Of a stretch of DNA of 10,939 nt, positions 1 through 6,889 are shown piece by piece. Under the pieces are notes generated by a model. It was not told the origin of the DNA and did no database searches. It saw only the letters and a list, made by a program, of their open reading frames with translations. This stretch comes from Eubacteriaceae bacterium (GTDB lineage Bacteria > Bacillota > Clostridia > Eubacteriales > UBA1433): the NCBI GenBank assembly GCA_012797825.1, contig JAAZOI010000008.1, positions 1-10,939 of the forward strand. Direction: 5' to 3'. Made by a program: the position numbers and the translations under genes. Position 1 is the first letter of the stretch. Every line of letters begins with the position of its first letter.

Positions 1-12
1 AACAAACGTTCG
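1..12. promoter_or_regulatory. possible partial LexA/Cheo-box operator cut by the window edge
   Basis: The window opens with AACAAACGTTCG. This fits the right part of the Gram-positive SOS operator GAAC-N4-GTTC, lacking only the first G (and an outer C pairing with G12), which would lie outside the window. It sits just upstream of the cupin -35 box at 25-30. It could instead belong to a divergent gene to the left. The call depends on unseen bases, so confidence is low. Confidence 0.25.
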
Positions 13-24
13 GTTATTTTTACT

Positions 25-53
25 TTGAAAATGTTTAAATAGGATGATATAAT
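25..53 (+). promoter_or_regulatory. sigma-A promoter of the cupin gene
   Basis: A -35 box TTGAAA (25-30) is followed after exactly 17 nt by a -10 box TATAAT (48-53). TG at 45-46 makes the -10 an extended TGnTATAAT element. Transcription would start near 60, giving a leader of about 22 nt that contains the GGAGG ribosome binding site at 71-75. Confidence 0.8.
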
Positions 54-81
54 AAATTGAAGTTTAATGTGGAGGTAATTT

Positions 82-423
82 ATGGTTAATAAAACTAATC
101 AGTCCGTAAGAGAAAAACTGGGTGGAGCAGGGGAAGGAAAAGCGCTTGTAAGAACAGTAGTGGAAGCCGATAAGTTAAATGATAAAGGCAGAATGTTTAA
201 TCACATATGGCTTGAACCGGGCAGTTCAATAAGCTATCATCAGCACGTAGGAGAAACTGAATGGTATTACATTATTAAAGGACACGGACTTTTTCATGAT
301 AACGGAAAAGATGTAGAAGTGTTTGACGGAGACATAACGGCAACAGTTGATCAGGAATTTCACAGCCTGAAAAATATCGGTGATGATGTTTTGGAATTGA
401 TTGCTTTAATACTTTATAAATAA
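82..423 (+). CDS. small single-domain cupin protein
   Basis: This encodes a 113-residue protein of the cupin_2 type, a small beta-barrel that normally binds one metal ion. The first cupin motif is visible: G47, H53-x-H55, E60 and G67 fit G-x5-HxH-x4-E-x6-G. The second motif follows, with G83 and H94 then N98. His53, His55, Glu60 and His94 are therefore the expected metal ligands. There is no second domain, DNA-binding domain or signal peptide, so it is a cytosolic stand-alone cupin. The ATG start is set by GGAGG at 71-75, 6 nt upstream. It has its own promoter and terminator, so it is probably monocistronic. Substrate and reaction cannot be read from sequence; small cupins include isomerases, dioxygenases and sugar- or ligand-binding proteins. 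The domain call is firm, the function unknown. Confidence 0.9.
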   Translation: MVNKTNQSVREKLGGAGEGKALVRTVVEADKLNDKGRMFNHIWLEPGSSISYHQHVGETEWYYIIKGHGLFHDNGKDVEVFDGDITATVDQEFHSLKNIGDDVLELIALILYK

Positions 424-442
424 AAAATAAAATTATAAATAA

Positions 443-472
443 AAAAAAAGCAGAGATGGCTCTGCTTTTTTT
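443..472. terminator. bidirectional Rho-independent terminator between convergent genes
   Basis: A 6-bp GC-rich stem, GCAGAG (450-455) with CTCTGC (460-465), closes on an ATGG tetraloop. It is flanked by an A-run (441-449) and a T-run (466-472), so it has a U-tract in both directions. It serves the cupin gene on the plus strand and the aldo/keto reductase gene on the minus strand. The reductase stop codon (471-473) sits inside its edge. Confidence 0.9.
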
Positions 473-1613
473 ATTTGATGCTCATAATTTCTTCATGGGC
501 TATTTTTAATTGTTTTATAATATCTATTTTTTGCGGGCAATGCTCCTCACATTGGCCGCATTCAATGCATTTATCGGGGCGTCTGTTTTCGGCAACGTGC
601 AAAGGATATTGTATTTTTGTAAGCTTGTCATTCTCATAAATGTATCTTCCGTTATAAAAAGAGAATATAACGTTAATAGGTATGTTCATCGGACATCCGT
701 CTATGCAGTATAAGCATCCCGTGCATGGAACTTTGACACGGGAAGTATAAAATTCTTTCAAATCACTTAAAAGATGCTTTTCGTTTTCTTTAAGATCGCC
801 AACGCCGTAAGCAGACGCCGTAGCAATATTTTGTGTTAACTGCTCAATCGTGCTTGCGCCCGTAAGCACACAGCTTACTTCAGGCATATTAAACAGGTAT
901 TTAAAAGCAAGCTCTACCGGTGTCAGTTTTACATTATGTTTATCAAAAAGGCTCTGCATTTTCGGCGAAACTATTGTTGAAAGCCTGCCGCCTTTTAGCG
1001 GTTCCATTATCACTACAGGTATGTTTTTGCTTGCAGCGTATCTCAGCCCTTCTATTCCCGCCTGATAATTCTCATCCATATAGTTAAACTGAATCTGGCA
1101 GAAATCCCAGTCATATGAATCAATTATCTCTTTAAAAATTTTTATATCGTCATGAAACGAAAATCCTACTTGCTTTACGCGGCCGTCTTTCTTTATGGTG
1201 TCCATAAATTTAAACACATCATTTTTTATCGCGACAGGCCAGCTGAATTTATTTTGCGAGTGCATAAGATAAAAATCAAAATAATCTGTCTGCAAATTAT
1301 TCAGCTGCTCATCCAGCAATTTAAAAAGTCCCGAATGATTTTCGGCAAGCCATGTAGGATTTTTTGTAGCTAAATGAATTTTGTTTCTGATATTATTATT
1401 CTTTAAAACTTTACCCACAAATTTCTCTGATTTGCCAACGTGGTAAGGGTATGCGGTATCAAAATAATTTACTCCGTTTTCATAAGCGTAAATTATCATT
1501 TTTTCGGCATGCGATTCATCAATTTTGGAATTGTCATTATCTATTACGGGAAACCGCATACAACCAAGACCTAACTGGGAAATATTTTGATTATTAAATT
1601 GTCTGTATTTCAT
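471..1613 (-). CDS. aldo/keto reductase with C-terminal 2x[4Fe-4S] ferredoxin-like domain
   Basis: The product is 380 residues, in the COG1453-type group of predicted oxidoreductases. An aldo/keto reductase TIM barrel (about 1-285) is fused to a ferredoxin-like tail (about 295-370). The barrel keeps the usual catalytic tetrad: Asp52 and Tyr57 in the FDTAxxxY segment, Lys84 in LATK and His118. The tail has two CxxCxxCxxxCP motifs, Cys297/300/303/307 and Cys349/352/355/359, enough for two 4Fe-4S clusters. Family knowledge suggests NAD(P)H-dependent carbonyl chemistry coupled to one-electron carriers in anaerobes; the substrate is unknown. The ATG at 1613 is supported by an AAGGAGGT ribosome binding site at 1617-1624. 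The gene stands alone, divergent from trpS and convergent with the cupin gene. No convincing promoter was found, though a TGATAT-A-ATATCA dyad lies at 1656-1668. Confidence 0.92.
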   Translation of the reverse strand: MKYRQFNNQNISQLGLGCMRFPVIDNDNSKIDESHAEKMIIYAYENGVNYFDTAYPYHVGKSEKFVGKVLKNNNIRNKIHLATKNPTWLAENHSGLFKLLDEQLNNLQTDYFDFYLMHSQNKFSWPVAIKNDVFKFMDTIKKDGRVKQVGFSFHDDIKIFKEIIDSYDWDFCQIQFNYMDENYQAGIEGLRYAASKNIPVVIMEPLKGGRLSTIVSPKMQSLFDKHNVKLTPVELAFKYLFNMPEVSCVLTGASTIEQLTQNIATASAYGVGDLKENEKHLLSDLKEFYTSRVKVPCTGCLYCIDGCPMNIPINVIFSFYNGRYIYENDKLTKIQYPLHVAENRRPDKCIECGQCEEHCPQKIDIIKQLKIAHEEIMSIK

Positions 1614-1698
1614 AGAACCTCCTTAGTATTAAATTATTACAGTATATTAAATTACTGATATAATATCATAAATTTATAAATCATAAAAGCTCTACTTG

Positions 1699-1728
1699 TT
1701 TTATAGAACTTGACAATTTTCTATAAAA
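1699..1728. repeat. 10-bp inverted repeat spanning the trpS -35 box
   Basis: TTTTATAGAA (1699-1708) is mirrored perfectly by TTCTATAAAA (1719-1728), with 10 nt between the arms. The -35 hexamer (1710-1715) lies in that gap. Arm centres are 20 bp apart, about two helix turns, which suits a dimeric repressor. It could equally be chance in AT-rich DNA. Confidence 0.5.
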
Positions 1729-1738
1729 GAAATATAAT
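1710..1738 (+). promoter_or_regulatory. consensus sigma-A promoter of the trpS T-box transcript
   Basis: TTGACA (1710-1715), a 17-nt spacer and TATAAT (1733-1738) match the sigma-A consensus at every position. Transcription should begin near 1745, giving a leader of about 262 nt before the trpS start at 2007. Such a strong promoter fits a gene whose output is limited downstream by transcript termination. Confidence 0.92.
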
Positions 1739-1744
1739 TTAAAA

Positions 1745-1979
1745 AATTTTATATATTTAATGAGTAAAAATAGTAAAAACTTTAATTTGCACAAAGAGAG
1801 TAAAATAAAGCTGAGAGTTTTACTGCAAAACTGTTTTGAATGGATTTATGAAAATCTTGAAGGAAATGTCAAGACGCAAAAGCGTTATTTAATTGAGCGG
1901 ATCATAATATATTTTATGGTCAATAATGGTGGTACCGCGGTTTTTAATCGTCCTGTAGAATTTATAGGACGATTTTTTT
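1745..1979 (+). promoter_or_regulatory. tryptophan-specific T-box leader riboswitch
   Basis: The T-box core GGTGGTACCGCGG (1928-1940) is intact. In the antiterminator, GG (1928-1929) pairs with CC (1952-1953) and GCG (1937-1939) with CGU (1949-1951), leaving the 7-nt bulge UGGUACC (1930-1936) that contacts the tRNA CCA end. The competing terminator is at 1946-1979. The specifier codon is UGG (1841-1843), just after GAA and just above a possible AUAAA/UUUAU helix (1805-1809 with 1845-1849), so it selects tRNA-Trp, as expected before trpS. Uncharged tRNA-Trp should stabilise the antiterminator and raise trpS expression. Stem I looks short, about 70 nt (roughly 1792-1860), with a simple 6-bp upper hairpin (1816-1821 with 1827-1832). 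A small ACGC/GCGT hairpin (1874-1885) takes the Stem II position, and a longer hairpin (about 1893-1923, core 1901-1907 with 1914-1920) takes that of Stem III. The fold was drawn by hand. Confidence 0.95.
1946..1979 (+). terminator. T-box attenuator terminator
   Basis: AATCGTCCT (1946-1954) pairs with AGGACGATT (1966-1974), a 9-bp stem with an 11-nt loop, leading into a T-run (1973-1979). Its 5' strand shares CGTCC with the antiterminator, so the two structures exclude each other. It ends transcription when tRNA-Trp is charged. Confidence 0.93.
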
Positions 1980-2006
1980 ATATTTAATAAAATTAAGAGG
2001 TTGCAA

Positions 2007-3014
2007 ATGAATAATACAGAAAAAAAAGTTATGTTCAGCGGCATTCAGCCGTCGGGAGATTTTACAATAGGAAACTATTTCGGAGCTATTAAAAATTGGG
2101 TAAAGCTGCAGTATGAGTTTAATTGCTATTTTTGCATAGTAGATCTTCATGCGCTTACGGTACCTCAGGAACCGGCAGTACTCAGAGGCAAAACAATGGA
2201 ATGTTACGCAATGCTTTTAGCCGCCGGCCTAACTCCTGATAATACAACTCTGTTTGTGCAGTCTCATGTGCCTGCTCATAGCGAGCTTGCCTGGCTTTTA
2301 AACTGCGGCACATATATGGGAGAGCTGTCAAGAATGACGCAGTATAAAGATAAATCAGTAAAGCAAGGAGAAAATATAAGAGTTGCATTATTTGATTATC
2401 CTGTTTTAATGGCAGCCGACATATTATTATATCAGGCGCATTATGTTCCCGTAGGAGATGACCAAAGGCAGCATATTGAGCTCTGCAGAGACGTTGCGTC
2501 AAGGTTTAATAACATGTATTCAGATACGTTTACAATACCCGAAGGGTACTACCCTAAAACAGGCGCAAGAATTATGAGCCTTTCAGAGCCTACAAACAAG
2601 ATGAGCAAATCGGACTCCAATGAAAATGGGTATATTTCACTGAAAGATAAGCCCGAAGTAATAATGAGAAAGTTTAAAAGGGCGGTTACGGATTCGGACG
2701 CTTCTGTAATATACGATGAAGATAAAAAGCCCGGGATTTCTAATTTATTGCAGATTTATGCATCAGCAACTGACAGCACTATACAAAAAGCGGAGCAGGA
2801 ATGCAGAGCATTGTCGTATGCCGACTTAAAAATACGCGTGGCAGAAGCTGTAATAGAGTCATTAAAGCCGATACAGTCTGAGTTTGAATACCTTATGAAA
2901 GATAAAAAACTTTTGGAAGAATACATGCAAAAAGGCGCACAAAGGGCGGAAGCTACAGCAGTGAAAACGCTTAACAAAGTTCAAAAAAAAGTAGGTCTTA
3001 TACTTAGAAAATGA
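2007..3014 (+). CDS. trpS: tryptophanyl-tRNA synthetase
   Basis: This class I aminoacyl-tRNA synthetase joins tryptophan to tRNA-Trp with ATP in the cytosol. The product is 335 residues, normal for bacterial TrpS. Seen in order: the N-terminal segment SGIQPSGDFTIGN with the HIGH-equivalent TIGN at 20-23, the tryptophan-pocket segment around Asp130 (FDYPVLMAADIL), the GDDQRQHIEL segment near 150-159, and a KMSKS loop at 198-202. The C-terminal half is a helical anticodon-binding region. I chose the ATG at 2007 because AGAGG (1996-2000) lies 6 nt upstream. The in-frame TTG at 2001 directly abuts that site and is too close to be used. The upstream T-box with a UGG specifier independently supports tryptophan specificity. 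It is followed by a weak terminator and looks monocistronic. Confidence 0.98.
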   Translation: MNNTEKKVMFSGIQPSGDFTIGNYFGAIKNWVKLQYEFNCYFCIVDLHALTVPQEPAVLRGKTMECYAMLLAAGLTPDNTTLFVQSHVPAHSELAWLLNCGTYMGELSRMTQYKDKSVKQGENIRVALFDYPVLMAADILLYQAHYVPVGDDQRQHIELCRDVASRFNNMYSDTFTIPEGYYPKTGARIMSLSEPTNKMSKSDSNENGYISLKDKPEVIMRKFKRAVTDSDASVIYDEDKKPGISNLLQIYASATDSTIQKAEQECRALSYADLKIRVAEAVIESLKPIQSEFEYLMKDKKLLEEYMQKGAQRAEATAVKTLNKVQKKVGLILRK

Positions 3015-3059
3015 CATAATTTTCGTTTATTTATTTAATAACAAGTATTGCAAATAAGT

Positions 3060-3086
3060 TAAGGGCTTCACATTCGTAAGCCCTTA
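3060..3086 (+). terminator. probable trpS terminator hairpin with a poor U-tract
   Basis: TAAGGGCTT (3060-3068) pairs perfectly with AAGCCCTTA (3078-3086) around a 9-nt loop. The following bases (TAATTGATT) are only moderately T-rich, so it may be leaky or act mainly as a 3'-end stabiliser. It lies 45 nt after the trpS stop codon. Confidence 0.5.
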
Positions 3087-3237
3087 TAATTGATTAAAAA
3101 AATATATTATTATTTATTTTCACTTATAAATATGCATTAGCAATAATGAATAATATTCAACTATATTCACATTTAGTTTTATAAATATACATTTTTATAA
3201 ATAAAATTAATATTTTATTTATTTTTTGTATATTTAT

Positions 3238-3246
3238 TGATATAAT
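3238..3246 (+). promoter_or_regulatory. extended -10 promoter of pyruvate carboxylase
   Basis: TG-A-TATAAT (3238-3246) is an extended -10 element. No good -35 hexamer lies 17 nt upstream in the A/T tracts, which is tolerated for this promoter type. The start would be near 3253, with a leader of about 34 nt containing GGAGG at 3275-3279. The rest of the trpS-pyc gap (3087-3237) is AT-rich and holds only a TGAATA-A-TATTCA dyad (3147-3159) and a loose 15-nt direct repeat (3124-3138 and 3179-3193). Confidence 0.6.
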
Positions 3247-3286
3247 AGATTTCACGTTATATAAATGAATAATCGGAGGTATTTTT

Positions 3287-6200
3287 ATGGAAGTTAAACC
3301 ATTCAAAAAGATACTTATTGCCAACCGCGGCGAAATAGCTATACGAGTAATAAGAGCGGCAAATGAGCTTGGATTAAGGAGTATAGCTGTTTATTCCAAG
3401 GAAGATAAACTTGCATTGTTTAGAAGCAAAGCGGATGAATCATACATGCTTGACAAAGAAAATACGCCTGTCGGGGCGTACTTGAATATATACAAGATAC
3501 TGGAAATAGCGAAATTGCGCAACGCATCTGCTATCCATCCCGGATATGGTTTTTTGGCTGAAAATCCGGATTTTGTACGCGCCTGCGAGCGTGAAGATAT
3601 AATATTCATAGGACCTCCTGCCGATGTTATGGAAATATTCGGCGACAAAGTTGCAGCTAAAAAATTTGCCAAAAAAATAGGCATTCCCGTTTTGGGCGGA
3701 ACAGATAAGCCTGTAAGCGATGAAAAAGAGCTTGTGCAAACGGCAAAAGAAATAGGTTACCCGATAATATTAAAAGCGTCTTTCGGCGGCGGCGGAAGAG
3801 GCATGCGTGTTGTGCATGATGAATCTGCTCTTATAAAAGAATACAAAACAGCCGTAAGCGAAGCTCAAAAGGCATTCGGCAACGGTGATGTTTTTATTGA
3901 AAAATATCTCGAAGCGCCGAAACATATTGAAGTACAGATTCTTGCAGACAAATACGGCAATGTTGTTCATCTGTTTGAACGCGATTGTTCTATCCAAAGA
4001 AGACATCAAAAGGTTATCGAATTTACGCCTTCTCTTGCTATTGATGATGAAAAAAGACAGAAAATATGTTCAGACGCAGTGAAACTTGCAAAAGAAGTGG
4101 GCTATGTTAATGCAGGAACAGTTGAATTCTTGCTGGATTCTCAGGGAAATCATTATTTTATGGAAATGAACCCCAGAATTCAAGTTGAGCATACAGTTAC
4201 GGAAATGACAACAGGAATAGACCTTGTGCAGGCGCAGATATTAATTGCTCAGGGTTACGCGCTTAACAGCGAAGAAATTGGAATATATTCTCAGAAAGAT
4301 ATAATTCCGCGCGGAAGCGCTATACAATGCAGGATAACTGCGGAAGACCCCAAAAATAAGTTCATGCCTGATACAGGCAAGATAACGGTTTACAGAACAG
4401 CTGCAGGCAACGGAATACGTCTTGACGGCGGTAACGGATTTACCGGAGCGGAGATAACTCCTTATTATGACAGCCTTTTAGTTAAGACAATAGTTTGGGA
4501 CAGCACGTTTGAAAAGGCGAGAAGAAAAGCTCTTCGAGCTTTAAAAGAACATTATGTTGAAGGCGTAAAAACAAACACTGACTTTTTAATAAATGTTTTG
4601 CAGCACGATTTGTTTAAAGAAGGCGCATGCAATACAATGTTTATAGACCAGCATCCCGAACTTTTCGCGACGAGAAAATCTGCGGATGATGAAGCGAAAC
4701 TTGCTAAATATCTTGCAGAAATTATAATAAACAAAACACAAGGCGAAAAGAAAGATTACCCGGTTCCAATTATACCCAATGTGGATGGAATGCCTGTAAA
4801 AGACGGAACAAAACAGATTTTAGACAAATACGGACCGCAGGGAGTTGTGGATTTTATAAAGAGCCAGAAAAAGCTTCTGGTAACTGACACTACCTACCGT
4901 GACGCGCATCAATCGCTTCATGCGACGAGAATGAGAACAAAGGATATGCTTGATATTTCAAGAGCTGTCTCCGTTTACGGATGGGATTTGTTTTCGCTCG
5001 AAATGTGGGGAGGAGCTACATTTGATACAGCATACAGATTTTTGCATGAATCTCCGTGGACGCGTCTGAAAAGACTGAGAAAAAGAATACCTAATATTAT
5101 GTTCCAGATGCTGTTAAGAGGTTGCAATACTGTCGGATATAAAAATTATCCCGATAATGTTGTAGTGGCGTTTGTTGAAGAGTCTGCAAAAGCGGGCATT
5201 GACGTATACAGAATATTTGATTCGCTGAACTGGCTTGAAGCGCTTAAACTTCCTACCGAAGAAGTTCTTAAAAATAACAAAGTCGCTGAAGTATGTCTGT
5301 GTTATACAGGAGACATTTTAGATAAGAGCAAGAAGAAATACGATCTTGATTACTACATTAAGAAAGCTAAAGAAATACAAGGTATGGGAGCCCATATACT
5401 GGGCATAAAGGATATGAGCGGTCTTTGCAGACCTCAGGCAGCATATGAGCTTGTAAAAGCATTGAAAGAAGAAATCGATATTCCGATACATTTCCATACT
5501 CATGATACGGCGGGTAATGCTGTAGCTTCGGTTTTGAATGCCGCAAGAGCAGGTGTGGATATTGCTGATATGGCTCTTAATGCAATGAGCGGCCTTACTT
5601 CGCAGCCTGCGCTTAACAGCATCGTCGCAGCGCTTAAAAATACTGAAAAAGATACGGAGCTTGACGAATTTGGCATGCAGCTTTTAAGTGATTACTGGGA
5701 AAATGTAAGACCTGTATATTATGAAGCGGAATCCGGACTTCGCACTCCTACAGCAGAAATTTATCGCTATGAAGTTCCGGGAGGACAATTCTCCAATTTA
5801 AAACAGCAGGCGGAAAGTTTCGGTCTCGGGCACAGATTCAGAGATTTACTTGAAAAATATAAAGACGCAAATGAGTTGTTTGGTGACATAGTAAAAGTTA
5901 CGCCTTCTTCAAAATCAGTCGGTGATATGGCTTTGTTTATGATGCAGAATGATTTGACTGTTGAAAATATCTACGAAAAAGGCAAAAACCTTGCATTCCC
6001 TGATTCTGTTGTTGACTTCTTTAAAGGAATGCTGGGTCAACCCGAAGGCGGATTTGACGAAGAACTGCAAAAAATTGTGCTAAAAGGTCAGGAGCCTTTA
6101 ACTGTACGCCCCGGTACACTGCTTGAAGCCGTAGATTTTGATGAAATAAGAAGAGATTACTTGCAGCGTTATGGGAAAGAATTAAATATGCGTTCGGTTT

Positions 6201-6724
6201 TAAGCGCAGCATTGTATCCAAAAGTATATGATGAATATATGAAGTTCTTAAATGATTACGGCGATTACGTTCAGATGGAGTCTCACGTATTCTTCAATTC
6301 ATTAAAAGTAGGCGAAGAAACGGAAGTTGAAATAGCAAAAGGCGTAAGATGCATGATAAAACTTGTGCATATAGGAACAAAAGTCGGCGAAGACGGATAC
6401 CGTAAGTTTATATTTGAAATAAACGGGTTCAGACGCGACATTTATGTCAAAGATGAAAATAGCATACCAGCGGTATTTAAAACAACGGTTAAAATGGCCG
6501 ATGCCGGTAACGCAAATCATATCTCTCCTCCCATTAAAGGCACGGTTATGGCAATACATGTATCAGCGGGCGAAAAAGTAAAGAAAAACCAACCGCTGGC
6601 AGTTGTAGAGGCTATGAAGATGGAAACAGAGATAACATCTCCAAAAGACGGTACAATATCAAATATTCTTATAGCCCAGGGCGACGGAGTAGAAAAAGGT
6701 CAGCTTATAATGGAACTCGAATAA
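3287..6724 (+). CDS. pyc: pyruvate carboxylase, single-chain
   Basis: This 1145-residue biotin enzyme makes oxaloacetate from pyruvate, bicarbonate and ATP, feeding the TCA branch and amino-acid synthesis. Domains in order: biotin carboxylase (about 5-455) with the ATP-grasp glycine loop GGGGRGM (167-173) and MNPRIQVEH (294-302); carboxyltransferase (about 525-800) opening with DTTYRD (534-539), with the expected carbamylated lysine Lys708 in GIKDMSG and metal ligands His737 and His739 in HFHTHD; a PYC/OADA-type region (about 800-1000); and a C-terminal biotinyl domain with biotinylated Lys1111 in AMKME. Length and domain order match single-chain PYC rather than two-subunit PycA/PycB or decarboxylases. 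The ATG at 3287 follows GGAGG by 7 nt. It has its own promoter and terminator, so it is monocistronic. All key residues are present and I see nothing broken. Confidence 0.98.
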   Translation: MEVKPFKKILIANRGEIAIRVIRAANELGLRSIAVYSKEDKLALFRSKADESYMLDKENTPVGAYLNIYKILEIAKLRNASAIHPGYGFLAENPDFVRACEREDIIFIGPPADVMEIFGDKVAAKKFAKKIGIPVLGGTDKPVSDEKELVQTAKEIGYPIILKASFGGGGRGMRVVHDESALIKEYKTAVSEAQKAFGNGDVFIEKYLEAPKHIEVQILADKYGNVVHLFERDCSIQRRHQKVIEFTPSLAIDDEKRQKICSDAVKLAKEVGYVNAGTVEFLLDSQGNHYFMEMNPRIQVEHTVTEMTTGIDLVQAQILIAQGYALNSEEIGIYSQKDIIPRGSAIQCRITAEDPKNKFMPDTGKITVYRTAAGNGIRLDGGNGFTGAEITPYYDSLLVKTIVWDSTFEKARRKALRALKEHYVEGVKTNTDFLINVLQHDLFKEGACNTMFIDQHPELFATRKSADDEAKLAKYLAEIIINKTQGEKKDYPVPIIPNVDGMPVKDGTKQILDKYGPQGVVDFIKSQKKLLVTDTTYRDAHQSLHATRMRTKDMLDISRAVSVYGWDLFSLEMWGGATFDTAYRFLHESPWTRLKRLRKRIPNIMFQMLLRGCNTVGYKNYPDNVVVAFVEESAKAGIDVYRIFDSLNWLEALKLPTEEVLKNNKVAEVCLCYTGDILDKSKKKYDLDYYIKKAKEIQGMGAHILGIKDMSGLCRPQAAYELVKALKEEIDIPIHFHTHDTAGNAVASVLNAARAGVDIADMALNAMSGLTSQPALNSIVAALKNTEKDTELDEFGMQLLSDYWENVRPVYYEAESGLRTPTAEIYRYEVPGGQFSNLKQQAESFGLGHRFRDLLEKYKDANELFGDIVKVTPSSKSVGDMALFMMQNDLTVENIYEKGKNLAFPDSVVDFFKGMLGQPEGGFDEELQKIVLKGQEPLTVRPGTLLEAVDFDEIRRDYLQRYGKELNMRSVLSAALYPKVYDEYMKFLNDYGDYVQMESHVFFNSLKVGEETEVEIAKGVRCMIKLVHIGTKVGEDGYRKFIFEINGFRRDIYVKDENSIPAVFKTTVKMADAGNANHISPPIKGTVMAIHVSAGEKVKKNQPLAVVEAMKMETEITSPKDGTISNILIAQGDGVEKGQLIMELE

Positions 6725-6730
6725 AAAATC

Positions 6731-6762
6731 AAACCTGTTGATAAAAATCAGCAGGTTTTTTT
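6731..6762. terminator. strong Rho-independent terminator after pyc, roughly bidirectional
   Basis: AAACCTGTTGAT (6731-6742) pairs with ATCAGCAGGTTT (6747-6758), a 12-bp stem with one G-T wobble and an AAAA loop. It leads into a T-run (6756-6762). An A-run (6723-6728) on the other side gives a near U-tract on the minus strand, so it may also stop transcription from mntP, which ends 128 nt away. No other terminator for mntP was found in the AT-rich gap 6763-6889. Confidence 0.92.
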
Positions 6763-6889
6763 ATTTTAATACTTGAAAAATAATAGTTTTTATAATAATT
6801 GTATTTATTTTCCAGGAAATAATTGTTTTCATCAAATACTTATATTTTTATTATTAAATAAGTGCGGCAATTAATGCATTATTGTTATA

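Noticed and set aside
1760..1987. 75-residue plus-strand reading frame between the reductase and trpS
   Set aside because: It runs through the T-box leader and terminator, has no ribosome binding site, and its composition reflects the RNA element.
2001..2006. TTG at 2001 as the trpS start
   Set aside because: It directly abuts the AGAGG ribosome binding site with no spacer, whereas ATG 2007 has ideal spacing.
3147..3159. ARG box for ArgR
   Set aside because: The half-sites TGAAT and ATTCA are separated by 3 instead of 4 bases, and pyc is not an arginine gene.
3124..3193. Direct repeat TTATAAATATRCATT
   Set aside because: Two AT-rich copies with a mismatch, no regular array, and such matches are expected in this base composition.
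6871..6887. Near-palindrome around AATGCATT after mntP as a terminator
   Set aside because: The arms are imperfect and AT-only, with no U-tract on the minus strand.
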